Shown: positions 40,736 through 52,788, counted from the stretch's first letter. The stretch: DNA of 64,000 nucleotides from Daucus carota subsp. sativus (GCF_001625215.2 NC_030388.2:19714058-19778057), one strand, 5' to 3'. Numbers and translations are program-made. Notes: generated by a model from the sequence alone, not told the origin.

Positions 40736-42694
40736 TCATGGCAACAGGAGGGGACTGCCTTCCTTTATTAGGACAAACACACTTCCTGCATCTCCTCTTG
40801 AGATCCGAATCTCTTCATCAAGGTATGTTGTCAAAAGCCAAGATTCTGCATTTCTGGCTGGGATGTTAAACTTAATGGGAGGTTGGCTTGAAATGGTCTT
40901 TGCAACAGAGGAAGCGGTGTCTTGCACAGAAGTGAATAAGCCTTTGAAGGGTGATAGGTCTACGCTTTGTCCAAACAGTTCCACATTTTCCGGTAACACG
41001 ATGGAGTCTGTCAACTGAGGAGTTCCAATGATACCTTCTTCAAACTTTATCTGGTGTTAAAAATAAATTTATATAAGAAAAATTGAGAGCAAAAGGTAGC
41101 ATATAATGGTATTTAAAATGACAAGGTAATGATAAATAGTTTTTGTGTTCTTAATATTATCTGTGTTTCCAAAGGCAACAAAATAATTTCATTATATCTC
41201 ATTCGAATTTTGTAAGAACTGAAATATAAGCATTTATATCTCTTGTAGAAGATACATGTAGTGAGCTGCACAGTCTATCGATCATATAATTTATCTGGAG
41301 TGATATTTCCAGAACCCCCTAAATATCTTAAATAAACAAAAGTATTCATTAGCAGGTTGAAGAAAGTAAAACACTGACAAGGTAAACAGAAAACAAACCT
41401 GAACACGTTTGGGACTTCTGACTTCAAACTTGGCATTTGTAGTGAAGGAAGAGGTAGAGTACGGTCCTGCAAACTGAACACAGTTCTGTACAGTGAAACT
41501 GTAAGCATCAATAGTCTGTGATATCTCCTCCACCTTCACCAACGGAAGCGATCCTCTTGACAACAAAGGAAACAATCCCGAGAATGATGTGTACCTGCCG
41601 CCCAGCGAAAGAAGTATAAATTCATCAACATAATCACACATTATATACTTATGCAATCATAAAATAATATTATGCAAATCATCATGTCGCATCTCTACCA
41701 TCATTTTTCATCAACTTGATCATTTTCATATGTTTGGATGAAAACCAGCAACTTCGAATTTTAGTAGTACTATTTAGGTGATATTCTCATGTTCTCATCC
41801 ATAATCTACTAATCTACTTAGCAATTCCCTTCAAATATAACTTGACTTATAAAGCTATTGCAATCAAAGGTCAGATACACCATCACGAGTGTGAATCGAT
41901 TTGGTCTTTTCTACCCATAGCTCCTCATCTAACATAGTATACCTTATCAACTATCTAAAATTTCAATAAGCGACTTCCCCCCAACCAATTGCAATAAAAT
42001 GAAGAATTAAATCAAAATCAACAGAGTATAAGAAATTCCCAACAATTATAATCCGGACCACTAAAACTTTAATTTCTTCAAGCTACTATATTAACTCTAA
42101 TAACAATCACAAACACAGTAAAACATTCTCTTCACATTTCTTATATAAACAATTTAAACCTTTTTCACAAAATTTCAAAAGATTTAACTCAATTAAAACA
42201 AAAAAATTAAAAAAAAATTAATTTTAACTATCCGGTCAACCCAAACACGAAACTTACGAAAGAATCCATTTGCCATCAAGCAGGCTCAACGCCTCAGTAG
42301 GAGCCGGCGTGGGATTCATGGCCTCGAGCTGCGTGATGAGCTCCACAATCTCCGCTCTCGTCTCACTCGTCGCACTCAACCCCCGGTTGGTTCCATAAAA
42401 CGAATCCACCAGCTTCTTCTTCAACACCTCCACCTCCGTCAACTCCTTCGGCGGCTCCTCCGTCGCCGTCGCCGCCTCCGCGGAAAACTCGCCCTCAGCA
42501 CGAACCCTAACCGCTCGCCCCGATTTTCGCGCCAAAATTGAAGAGCGGGAGCAGCTTTTAGGGTTCGTGAGCGCGAAATTGACGGAGCTGGGGGTGAATA
42601 GGGAGGGCTTGGAGGCGAGGCAGAGAGATTTGCATTGGAATTGATTGAGCTGTGATGCCGCTGATAATGATGAAGATGATAATACTCCACTCAT
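40736..42694 (-). CDS. FBN1: Plastid fibrillin / plastoglobule lipid-associated protein (FBN1/PAP/CHRC)
   Basis: Three exons, 42694..42258, 41594..41399 and 41050..40736, in consistent phase; 315 aa, typical of FBN1-type proteins. Residues 1 to about 65 are rich in Ser/Ala and basic, as a chloroplast transit peptide ([19 protein letters not shown]). The mature start [17 protein letters not shown] is acidic. The PAP/fibrillin domain follows: [19 protein letters not shown], then [34 protein letters not shown], the lipocalin-like middle, and the end [20 protein letters not shown]. Fibrillins coat plastoglobules and chromoplast fibrils and stabilise carotenoid and lipid stores; expression rises with stress and ABA (family knowledge). 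Its 3' end faces the OFP gene, with 530 bp between stops. Fibrillin groups 1 and 2 are similar; group 1 is preferred on length and on neighbourhood. Confidence 0.92.
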
Positions 42695-43218
42695 TTTTGC
42701 TTAGCTAGAGAGATTATGAACTGTGCGTGTGTTGTGACTTTTGAGTCTCAGAGTCGAAGTGTATGTAGATGAAGATACGTGTACCTTGCATTTGTAGGAC
42801 TTAGGAGACGTGTATATATGTTTAGTTTTTCTGATTGGCGTGGTAATGTAAATAGACAGTTGTACCCTTGTAAAACCCATAATCATATTTTTGAAAACCG
42901 AAAAATAATTACTCGACGCTTATCTCTCGGTTCCAACAGGTTATTTACCTTCTCATTTTACACGCATGTTGAGACTCTTATATAGTACAATATTATTACG
43001 TATTTTTAGTTTTGTAATATAAGTTTAAAAATCAAATTTTTATGCAAAGCAAAATAATATTAAAAATATAGTGAAAATATATTTTATAAAATGCTCAAGA
43101 TATGTACGAACAAGTAACGTAAAGAATCTGTTAAGACAGATGGTGTAATATTCTATTTAAATAAAGATTGATCAAATTAATTTTTTTACTTTTTATGATG
43201 AAGAGTTAAGTAATATAC
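42695..43218 (-). promoter_or_regulatory. FBN1 5' flank
   Basis: About 520 bp upstream of the fibrillin ATG, ending where a Stowaway MITE begins. It contains a cacgt core (gatacgtg near 42775) that could belong to ABA- or light-type boxes, but this is weak evidence. No other gene was seen. Confidence 0.4.
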
Positions 43219-44093
43219 TACTCTCTCTGTCCCATTTAATTGTATACGTTTCTTTTCAACTGCTCGACACGCATTTCAATACTCTTATAAAATATAGTTC
43301 CGTAACTTATTTTTGAGATTTTCTTTTTCTGAATAAAAATATAACATCTAAACTTTAATTCAGAAAAAGAAAATTTTAAAAATAAATTACATAACTACAC
43401 TTTACAGGAGCATTAAAGTCCGTGCCGCGTCCCTGTCCCCCAATGTATACTAGGGGTAATCAGAAAACCGCCCAAACCGCATAAACCGCCCGCACCGCAC
43501 CAACCCGCACCACAAAATGCGGTTTTTAATTTTCGTGGTGCGGTTGCGGTTTGAATTTTTCACAAACCGCGCGGTGCGGGGCGGGTTGCGGTTTGACATA
43601 TTAGTAGTGTGGTTTAAACCGCACCGCACCGCAAAACTATAATATACATATATATATATACATAGAGGGCTACTCTAATGAGAACTTTAAGTGGTGAGAA
43701 CTAGATACCAGGCTTAAAACAAAAATAGATACTGGGCTTAAAATTAGGACAAGGCCCAATAACATAAACATCCTGGACATCGACGGTTTTTAAAAATTAA
43801 AATCAGTATCAAACGTAACCATACACCGTTACCCACTCAAACTCTCACTAGCAAATCACCCCCAAATCACAAAAATCTCTCAACTACGCTGCTCAATCGC
43901 CGTGTTTTGCTGTTGAACGCTCCTCAACGCTGCTCAATTTGTTCTTGTAAGTGTTCGACTGTTCGTACACATTGTTCCTTTCACTACTCTAACGAATCAC
44001 TTTAAATTTGAGTAGTTATGTAAATAGATTCATCATTACGAATCACTGATGTTAGACACTTTGTTTTTCTGCAGATTTCGTGCTTGGACGAAA

Positions 44094-46630
44094 CTCGAGC
44101 ACTAAAAAACCGGTATGTGAGTTGTATATATCGTATGCATGTGTTTTTAGTTAGTTTTTGTGAAGTGCATATCACTAAATCACTTGCAAATCAATAAGTT
44201 TGTATTAATTTTTGATTTTAACTGTGATGAAAGTAACTTGTATACGTGTTTAATTAAAAAATTTGCTTAGGGTTTCGTTCATGATTTAATCAGTTTAAGA
44301 TGTGCAGAGCAGTAATTATGTATTTGTAGTTTAGTGCTCAGAGGATTTGTGATAGGCAACAGTATGTTTATTGGCTTCCTGTGTTTGCATTTGATTTGTG
44401 GTGTTTTTTTTTGTCAAATTGAAAAAGTGGAAATGTGGTTGAGGGGGAGTGTGATCTGAAATGGTAGGATATATATGTTTTCAGCCCCTGAGAGATATAT
44501 CCACATTCTAAAAGAAGAAAAGTGATTTTCACAAGTTAAGTTGTTTAAGTTGAAGTATCAAAAAGCTCAGGTGAGCGTTTTTGTTTCATAACCTTACTTA
44601 CTCAAAACTTTAAGTATCAGAGCGCTTATGTATAGAGCGTGTGTGTAATATTGTTTATGTTTCTTAGGACTAGTTCATCTGTTGCATTTATAGTTTTTCC
44701 ACTTGCACAGGTGCATTTTAGTATCCCGAGAACTTATGTATCAGAGCTTGTGTATAATGCCTCTGGATTGATTGAGTGCTTCTTACCATGGTTGATAGGT
44801 TTCACTAAGTGAAGGGGAAGCAAGGTCTTTCCTGTGTAATATGCATATGGAAGGTAAGAAACATATTCACTGATTTGTGCCTATATTGTACTTTTGGCAT
44901 TTTGTGGACAGATCAAACACAAATCAGATATACATTATATAATTCTGTTGCTAGATATAGGTTTTAAGTGAACACCATGTATGTAGTTGTATAAATACAT
45001 AAGTTACCTCTAAGAAATCAGTTGTTCTCTTAATTGCAAGCTCTTTGAACTGTTTTATTCACCAATATAATTAGAAATATGCACAAAGCACTTATTAGCA
45101 CACACAAAGCACTTAATTATACATAAAAAAACACTTAGAGGTATAAAAAATACACTGATTTATAAAATATGCACAAAGCACTTATAATTACACACAGAGC
45201 ACTTAATATTTAATAAATAAATATTAAATACTCAAGGTATCTAATCTGTTGTTATGTGCTACATGCGCGTGATTTTAAGTGATATATTTTCTTGTATCAG
45301 GATCCAGTAGAAGGCAAAGCAAAAGATTAAAAAAAAACATATCTCGAGCACTAAAAAATTGGTATGTGAGTCGTATATATTGTATGCATGTGTTTTTAGT
45401 TAGTTTTTGTAAAGTGATTATCACTAAATCACTTGCAAATCAATAAGTTTGTATTAATTTTTGGTTTTAACTGTATTGGAAGCAACTTGTATACGTGTTT
45501 AATTAAAAATTTTGCTTAGGATTTTGTTCATGATTTAATTAGCTTAAGATGTGCTAAGCACTAATTATGTATTTTAAGTTTAGTGCTCAGAGGTTTTGTG
45601 ATAGGCAGCGGTATGTTTATTTGCTTCCGGTGTTTGTATTTGATTTGAGGTTTATATTTTATCAAATTGCAAAAGTAGAAATGTGGTTGAGGGTGATTTG
45701 AGGTGTATATTTTATCAATCTGAGCACAAAAGTTCTTTAGATTCTGAGTCAAGCACCTCTTTATAATGTTGCCAAACTGCTGTACTGTAAATTCCAATCT
45801 GGATGAAATATTGCTTTGGCATAGGTCAATTAGAAAATAAGTAAGTGATATAGCTGAAACAGCTAGAATGATACCGTTATACGAAGATTTTTCTGATATA
45901 TCCATATTTAAAAGAGAAGAAAAGTGATTTTCACAAGTTAAAGATGTTTAATTAGAAGTATTAAAAAGCTCAGGTGAGCGTTTTTTATTCATAATCTTAC
46001 TTACCCAAAACATTAAGTATCGGAGCACTTATGTATAGAGCATGTGTGTAATATTGTTTATGTTTCTTAGGACTAGTTCATCTGTTGCATTTATAGTTCT
46101 TCCACTTGCACGGCTGCATTTTAGTATCATGAGAATTTATGTATCGGAGCTTGTGTATAATGCCTCTAGACTGATTGAGTGCCTCTTACCATGGTTGATA
46201 GGTTTCACTAAGTGAAAGGGAAGCAAGGTCTTTCCTGTATAAATTTGCATATGGCAGGTAAGAAACCAATTCACTGTTTTGTGCCTATATTGTACTTTTG
46301 GCATTTTGTGGTGATATCAAACACAAATCATATATACATTATAGAATTATGTTGCTGGATATAGGTTTCAAGTGAACACCATGTATGTAGTTGTATAAAT
46401 ACATAAGTTACCTCTAAGAAATCAGTTGTTCTCTTGATTGCAAGCTCTTGAACTGTTTTATCCATCAATATAATTAAAAATATGCACAAAGCACTTATTG
46501 GCATACACAAAGCACTTAAGTATACATAAAAAAACACTTAGGGCTATAAAAATATACACTGATTTATAAAATATGCACAAAGCACTTAAAATTACACACA
46601 GAGCACTTAATAAATAAATATTAAATACTT
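44094..46630. repeat. Large direct duplication inside the 6.1-kb element
   Basis: Copy A (44094 to about 45231) and copy B (45353 to about 46630) start with the same ctcgagcactaaaaaa and run parallel through gcatgtgtttttagttag, gtgctcagagg, tttcactaagtgaa and atgcacaaagcactta blocks. Copy B has about 230 bp (near 45680-45910) absent from A. A third remnant of the CACAAAGCACTTA block lies at 48135-48275. Confidence 0.85.
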
Positions 46631-46672
46631 GGAATACCTGCAACTATTTTAACCTTTTCTGTATTTTTTGTT

Positions 46673-46933
46673 GATTCAGATGGGATAGAGAGCACAACTT
46701 CAATGATTAAGGGTGAAATACTCAAATGCAATCCTTACACCTCACTTGAATGAATACAAAGAGATTGAACCAAAGCGGGCAAAAGGCTTCTACAAAAAGA
46801 TTGCAAACAAGACACTCATGTCCATTGTACTTGCATCAAGTTCAAAGAAACCCAAGAACACAGAGATTCATGGAAATGTTATATTTTCAGACATTGAAAC
46901 AGAACATGAAGAAGCATGATGAAGTACCGGCTG
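46673..46933 (+). other. Duplicated coding-like segment, unidentified (copy 1)
   Basis: A readable frame encodes sequence such as YSNAILTPHLNEYKEIEPK and KKPKNTEIHGNVIFSDIETE, with no stop for 68 codons. A shorter, decayed copy lies at 48480-48672, where the same frame soon ends. The upstream dinucleotide before gatgggatagagagc is an AG, like an exon edge. I do not recognise the protein. It may be the 3' coding part of a gene captured by the transposon. Confidence 0.45.
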
Positions 46934-47330
46934 CTAGAAAGTTTAATGTATAGAATTCTATTTGTCATAAAAACATATATCACTTGTATTCTACATTTGA
47001 ATTTCAGTCATTACTAGTGTTTTAAGGAACTTATTGTATTATGCATGTAGAATTTCAATCATTACTAGTGTTTTTTACTCCTCTTTTACATTCAATAAGT
47101 AACAATTCACAAATACATAAGTCATTGGAAAACTAAATAGAAAAGAAAGAACTTAAATATCACCATACACATAACATATATACACCAAATAATTCAAAAT
47201 AAAAGAACATAACGATTCAAAAATTAACATGCACATAGACATGTATAACACCTAAAAAATATGTATTCAAAGCCCCAAAACATGTAATTAAATCACCAAA
47301 TATACATAAGCTAAAAAATAAAATACAAAG

Positions 47331-47334
<4 letters not shown>

Positions 47335-47367
<33 letters not shown>
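47335..47367. repeat. (TA)n microsatellite
   Basis: About 15 TA units between AAAGCAC words. Similar (TA)n tracts at 49749-49767 and 50341-50370 are the insertion sites of the flanking TIR elements. Confidence 0.9.
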
Positions 47368-47369
<2 letters not shown>

Positions 47370-47643
47370 AAGCACCAAAATATATACACACAAAACACTA
47401 AAAATATACACAAATCACTAAAATAAAAAATATCTGCTGAACTGAAAACGATGACTAAATCTTGACATTATCATCAATATATTATCTTTACAGAGTCTTA
47501 AAAACCACACTATAATTTCTTAACGATATTACAGAGTCTTCAATAAAAAAACTGAGAAAAATAATAAAGTATTTCAACTTAATCTTCATCACTCCCATCA
47601 ATTTGATAATCCTCTCTGGCAGGTGATTATTTTCTTGCTCCTG

Positions 47644-48915
47644 CTCCTATGAGCCTCCGTGGCCTTGTTGTCCTTGGCCCTCCTGAACGCCACCACGGCC
47701 TTGTTGTCCTTGGCCATGCTCATGTGCCAAGTACGGACATGCCATCTCAAGTTGCCCAGCTCCATTCATCACCACAAAGATCTTAATTGCCTTGGAATCA
47801 AATAAGATAGTTGCCATGCTTCCCTGAACAAAAACATCAATCAAGATCACCCTAAATAAATAAATTTATAAACATCGACATATCCAGTGAGAATGAAAAG
47901 AACATACTTGTGTGATGTTAGTAAAGGAAACGGTAACATCAAAATCTTCGAGCAGCCTAAAATCTCTAGGTTTAACCTCACAGAGCTCACCAAACTCATT
48001 TCATTCAACGGGATTCTGCATTAAGATATTAACCTTGTTCTCTGAATCACCACCACCGAAGGCAAAGGCCACCGAAAAGACATAAAGTCCTAAATAAGTA
48101 CACAAAGCATTTATTCTGTTGTTATGTAGAATTGAAACCTTTATTAAATGCACAAAGCACTTACTAGTATACACAAAGCACTTACGTATACACAAATATC
48201 ACTTAGAAGTATAAAAAACACTTAAGAATAAAATATGCACAAAGCACTTAAAAGTATACACATAGCACTTAATAAAAAATTCCTTAAAGTGACAAACTTT
48301 AAGGAATTATGAAGACTGTGGGATATTTGTTATGAGACATATGGAGACTTATATGGGTGGACGGAATACCTCGAATACTGGATTTAAAGCAGAGAAGGTA
48401 CTTGAAACTTAGAGGCGTTTTCACATTATATTATCAAACAATTTACGCAACTATTTTAACTTTTTTTCTATTTTTTTGTTGATTCAGATGGGACAGAGAG
48501 CACAGTTGAACGATTAAGGGTGAAATACTCAAATGCAATCCTTACATCTCACTTGAATGAATACAGATTGATTGAACCAAAGCAGGCAAAAGATTGAAAC
48601 CCAAGAACACAGAGATTCACGAAAATGTTATATTTCCAAACATTGAAATATGACATGAAGTACCGGCTGCTGGAAACTCACACCAGCTACCAAAGAGTCA
48701 AACAACTGATCAACAAATGTTCTACAACTATTATCACGACACTTTGGCAAATAATACATACTACCTCCTAGAGTTATACTAAGATTTGAAACAGGGTCAT
48801 TGCTTTCCACACCCGATGCACTACCAGAACCCTTACCACAAACAGATGTAGTATCATCAACATATCGCTTAACACGTGTTGAATCTACACTACCAACACC
48901 TACACGAATTATCAC
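47644..48915 (-). pseudogene. Broken captured coding fragments, possibly FAR1-like N-terminus
   Basis: On the minus strand 48915 to about 48660 encodes a Ser/Asp-rich leader then CRTFVDQLFDSLVAGVSF, which resembles the start of a FAR1-type DNA-binding domain found in Jittery-like MULE transposases (weak resemblance, from memory). After an interruption by repeat DNA, 48000-47905 encodes NEFGELCEVKPRDFRLLED and 47826-47644 encodes MATILFDSKAIKIFVVMN followed by a Gly/Gln-rich repeat. The pieces are not in one frame. No full gene can be assembled. Confidence 0.35.
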
Positions 48916-49445
48916 AATTAGACATTAAAAGAACAAACAAAAAAACAGAGCACTATAACAAGCTCTATTGCACAAAAAACTTATATAACATGCTCATCTA
49001 TTCACAGACATAAACAACAATAACAACAAAACTCAACAAAACAACAAAATTAATAGAACTAACATCACAAAAAACAGTTAAAAATAGATACAACACAAAA
49101 AATATCATAAACAAAATAACAAAAAATAAAATTAACAACACAATCAGCAGAATTAATATTCAGAATCTCACAAAAACAAAAATCATAAAAAGCTCAACAA
49201 ATAGAATCAGACTTTTATATACATAAAACTGAACATTCAATATATTCAAAAATACCTTGATTGTCACTGATTATTAAAATATCTTGAGCAATCATACCGA
49301 AAAATATAATATCGATTCTATTGAAGGAAACTACTCAATACTCGATAGAAATAGATTGTTCATAATACTCGAATAATTCAATCACCAAATTCAATTAACA
49401 CATACATATGGAGCTACATAGCAGTGAGCGATATAGAGAGATGCA

Positions 49446-49589
49446 GGACCGAGCAAGAGAGAGAGAGAGAGCTGCGGAGAGAAAACACCGCGCGAGAGAG
49501 TGAGAGCGACAAAATTAAAGAGAGAAAACACCGAGAGAGAGAGAGAGAGAGAGAGCGGGCGGGCGGGCGGGCGGGAGGGGGGGGGGGGG
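49446..49589. repeat. (GA)n and (GGGC)n microsatellites
   Basis: GA-rich tracts at about 49453-49471 and 49530-49555 run into a (GGGC)n/(G)n tract at 49555-49589. Open frames over this region are a by-product of the repeat. It lies inside the right part of the 6.1-kb element. Confidence 0.9.
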
Positions 49590-49765
49590 ATAGCATCGGA
49601 AGTAATCACAACGAGAAAGTGTCCAAAAAAGTATAAGTAAATCCATATAATTGAGCGGCCAGGATTAACTTTGCTCTTAAAAAAATGAATGGTTGATATT
49701 AAATCTCAGTTCTCATTTTTTGAAAAGTTCTCATTTGAGCACAAGCCTATATATATATATATATA

Positions 49766-50338
49766 TAGGGGCTTACTCCAATAGAAACTAAATTAGCCTA
49801 GAAACTAGAAACTAGTATCTGACCAATTTTTTATCACTATTTTTGACTGCAAATATCACTCGTTTGTACATCACAAATCACTATTTCCTATACAAGAAAT
49901 CTCAGAAATATAGATATATAAATATACATATATACAACATATGTCATCATCATCTTCACTCATACCACATTAATGAACCTCCGGGCATCATTATCAACCC
50001 ATTCCACTGCTACCGCGGTCACCTATACCCACGATTGACCTACCACCGCTTGTCACCATAACTTGCCATTACTAGTGATTATTTACCACCACCACACACC
50101 TCATCTCATCATTTTTTTACCATCATAGACCTCCTACAACTATAATTGATCATCAATAATCGATAACCACTAGCAAACATAAGTAATCTTCTCAATTATC
50201 AATAATAAAAATTGCTAATTTAACTGCATAAAATAGTGATAAATAGCGTATAAACGAGTGATATTAGTAGTTATAAATAGTGATCATGGGAGTGGTTTCT
50301 AGTTTCTAGAATAACATTAGTTTCTATTTGATCACTTG

Positions 50339-50343
<5 letters not shown>
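49766..50343. mobile_element. Second TIR element in the same (TA)n tract, about 580 bp
   Basis: Left end TAGGGGCTTACTCCAATAGA and the reverse complement of the right end (ATAGGCAAGTGATCAAATAG) lead into a longer shared stretch AGAAACTAA..TCTAGAAACTAGAAAC. Both ends abut (TA)n. The plan matches the adjacent 6.1-kb element (TATAG-G-GGCT..ACTC..AAT-AGAAC/AGAAAC), so the two are probably members of one superfamily. No coding capacity. Confidence 0.7.
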
Positions 50344-50375
<32 letters not shown>

Positions 50376-50901
50376 GATTGTCAAATATAATGATATGATA
50401 ATACATATATATTATTTATAATTATGTTATATATATATTTGTTAAATCTCTTCAAATAATAGTTAATTATTATTTTATCAATATCGCATTACTATTATAC
50501 CAAATTTGTATGGAATGATTATATTATTATAACATGTCTCTTTGTAGTTAGTTTTCAAATTTATTATCATATTTACACTTTTGTTTGTGTTATCTAGTAG
50601 TTGTTGTGGTTTTGAAATGATAAATATCATATAAATTCATTCTAAGAAAAGGTTTTAATTATTATATATTTAAATTTTATTTTGAACTTCAACTAAAATA
50701 TTTATTCTTATACAAACCGCACAAACCGCACCGCACCACACCGCATTTTTGTGGTGCGGTTTACGCGGTTTTTATGCTAGCGTGGTGCGTTGCGGTTTGA
50801 GTTTTCAACCAAACCGCATACGCGGTTTGGTTCGCGGTTTTAGCGGAAAACCGCACCGCGATCACCCCTAATGTATACTACTCAGGGGGACGGAGGGAGT
50901 A

Positions 50902-52788
50902 GTATACTATTTTATTGATAGGAATATAGATATTTAAAGTACTAAATTTTATATTTGCGAATAATTTTTTTTTTTTTAATGTGAGCCTATATTTTCGGAT
51001 TGTTATTATTATTACTAGTATATTATATTATAATATTGAGATATGAAGTCGATGATGTTACATGGTGGGCTGGGGGCGATTTGGGCAATATATGTAAAGA
51101 GCAAGGGGTACAAGACGCCACGTGAGTAAATTGTGTAGAGGTGTTGGGAGTTTACACTTTTCTTCTCCAACTCTTCTGTTTTGTCGGTTTCTCCAATTTT
51201 AGGACGGAAAATAAGAGGCGGATAACAAGTATAGTCACTTGGTGTGTATTTCTTGTCTAGAATGTTCGTTTTATATTCATATTCTTCTGTTATACTCCAA
51301 AGTTTTATGATTTATTAGAAAAAGTTTGATTAATTTTTAAAATATAAAAATTTATGATTTTAAAAAAATTTAATAAATTTTTGAGAATTCTGAATCAGTA
51401 GATCAATTAATTAGTTCCAATATCCGATTTCACAACCATATTCACGCTTTTTTTACATATCCAATTTTTTTTTTTTGAAACTATTACATATCCAATTTTG
51501 ATTTATTTGTGTTTCGGATAATTTAGAAACTGTGATTTTTTGTTAAACAAAAACAAAATATATATATCTCTTTAATGCGAATTAAGCAAAAGCTATACCG
51601 AAGCAATGTTCAAGAACTCATAAGGTTCTGTGCTCCTGAACTGCACAAGGGGCGTCTAGAGTTCCAAAATATTTAGGACTAGCAGGAGACTAGCCTAAAA
51701 CTATTTTTCGATATTATTTCACAATTCTAAAATTTTCAAACTTGTAAAAATACTCCCAGAAAATTTGAAAATATAAAGATATTTTCCAAAAATTTGCTTG
51801 GTGTTTCTGTAAGATTTTAATCCTAGAACCAATCCGTCCTATGACCATGCATCGGTGTGTATAGCTGCAGGCTGCAGCAGTCTGCATTCCACTATGTTTG
51901 TTTCTAGCCACAAGGTCAGGGTTTTGAGTTTTCAATTTCTTAGCATCAGTCTATTAAAATCCCTGCAGGTCGAGATAATCGGTCCTGAACAATAGCAGGA
52001 CAAGAGCTGGACTCCTGTCAATAGCGATAACAGCATCACAATTCACAGTCCTCCATCTTCCTCTTACGTCCTCTGATGATCCCTGAATCAGCATTATCCA
52101 TCAACTCATAGAGTGAAGCATCAGAATCAGGGGATACTTCATCCTATAAGCCGAGCCAGATAAACCAGTGCCAGAATCTTGGAAGATGTAACCATGGACT
52201 AGTCGTTTCCCTGAGAATCTTTGAATCATTCTAGAATTTTTATAGATGATACTAAGAATGGAATCGAGTTTATAGATCTTTCTTAGGCCAACAACATTGT
52301 AAAGATTTAATGCATCTTTCTGAAACGATTCAAAGTTAGTTAAGCATAGGCCCTTGAACAAACACATGACAACAAGAATTCCAAGCAACACAAGCAGTAT
52401 TCACAAAGCAATCGGTTGTTTACCATAGCTAATATCATTTGCAGCAACTAGATCATTCTTTAAAACTAAAGCTAAAACCAAAACTTTTATCACATAACTT
52501 CAAGAAATAAACGAGAATATTTAGGATGAATCCAATATCATACTTTTTTGCACATTCCAATATCATATGAAAAAGTAGATAGCACTGATAATTTGCTAGA
52601 GGCATAGCTTAGATCAATTATTAATCTCACTAGAGGAAATGTGTTCTTAAAATTCTTGAATAAATATGATAAATTTGCATAGAAATTACCGAGGATCAAA
52701 CACAGAATTATAGTAACATTCTATCAAGGTCTTTTTTAGTTCTTACAGTATATCATCTCTAAGGTAGCCAGCAGTAACAGCAAGGCTG
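50902..52788. other. Spacer and 3' flank of F-box unit 1
   Basis: AT-rich DNA with no gene I can name. From about 51880 to 52020 it matches 58071-58200 and, at the right edge of the window, 63948-64000: it is the left border of the F-box tandem unit. From about 52435 it again parallels unit 2 (from about 58260). The part between, 52020-52395, is present only in unit 1. Confidence 0.5.
52036..52395 (-). other. Unit-1-specific segment with a possible terminal exon
   Basis: After an AG at about 52145 the minus strand reads DEVSPDSDASLYELMDNADS and then IIRGRKRKMEDCEL followed by a stop, an acidic run plus a basic NLS-like end. This could be the last exon of an unrelated nuclear protein gene brought in by rearrangement. 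Upstream sequence on the same strand has no clear matching exon. The segment is missing from F-box unit 2. Confidence 0.3.

Larger units (their letters stand above)
43662..49750. mobile_element. 6.1-kb TIR element inserted in (TA)n, carrying duplicated and captured sequence
   Basis: Left end GAGGGCTACTCTAATGAGAA and the reverse complement of the right end (GGCTTGTGCTCAAATGAGAA) match over about 45 bp, each lying against a TATATA tract. The interior has exon-like pieces with good splice donors (for example TTCTT/GTAAGTG near 43945, CCG/GTATGTG near 44113), a 1.26-kb direct duplication, and broken coding fragments. A Mutator-like identity is my guess. The target duplication is hidden in the (TA)n tract and cannot be measured. 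Confidence 0.65.
43451..50870. mobile_element. Non-autonomous hAT element with ACCGC word arrays, itself interrupted
   Basis: Bounded by TAGGGGTAATCAGAAAACCGC-type and GCGGTGCGGT..GATCACCCCTA-type ends and flanked by the exact 8-bp duplication ATGTATAC (43443-43450 and 50871-50878). Both ends (43451-43640 and 50715-50865) are packed with ACCGC/GCGGT words. The hAT's own DNA is only about 740 bp; the rest is two later insertions in its central (TA)n tract. No transposase was seen. Confidence 0.85.
43221..50899. mobile_element. Stowaway MITE (about 250 bp) split by a hAT element
   Basis: Left end CTCTCTCTGTCCCATTTAAT at 43221 and right end GGGGGACGGAGGGAG at 50885-50899 form a Stowaway-type TIR pair, each next to a TA (43219-43220 and 50900-50901). 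With the hAT insertion at 43451-50870 and one duplication copy removed, about 250 bp remains, the normal size for this MITE class. It is therefore the oldest layer of the nest. Confidence 0.75.

Noticed and set aside
44094..48275. CRISPR-like array from the repeated CACAAAGCACTTA words
   Set aside because: Spacing and unit length are irregular, the copies lie inside a transposon duplication, and the DNA is a plant nuclear genome.
49391..49636. Open frames on both strands rich in Arg/Glu or Pro/Ser
   Set aside because: They are translations of the (GA)n and (GGGC)n microsatellites.
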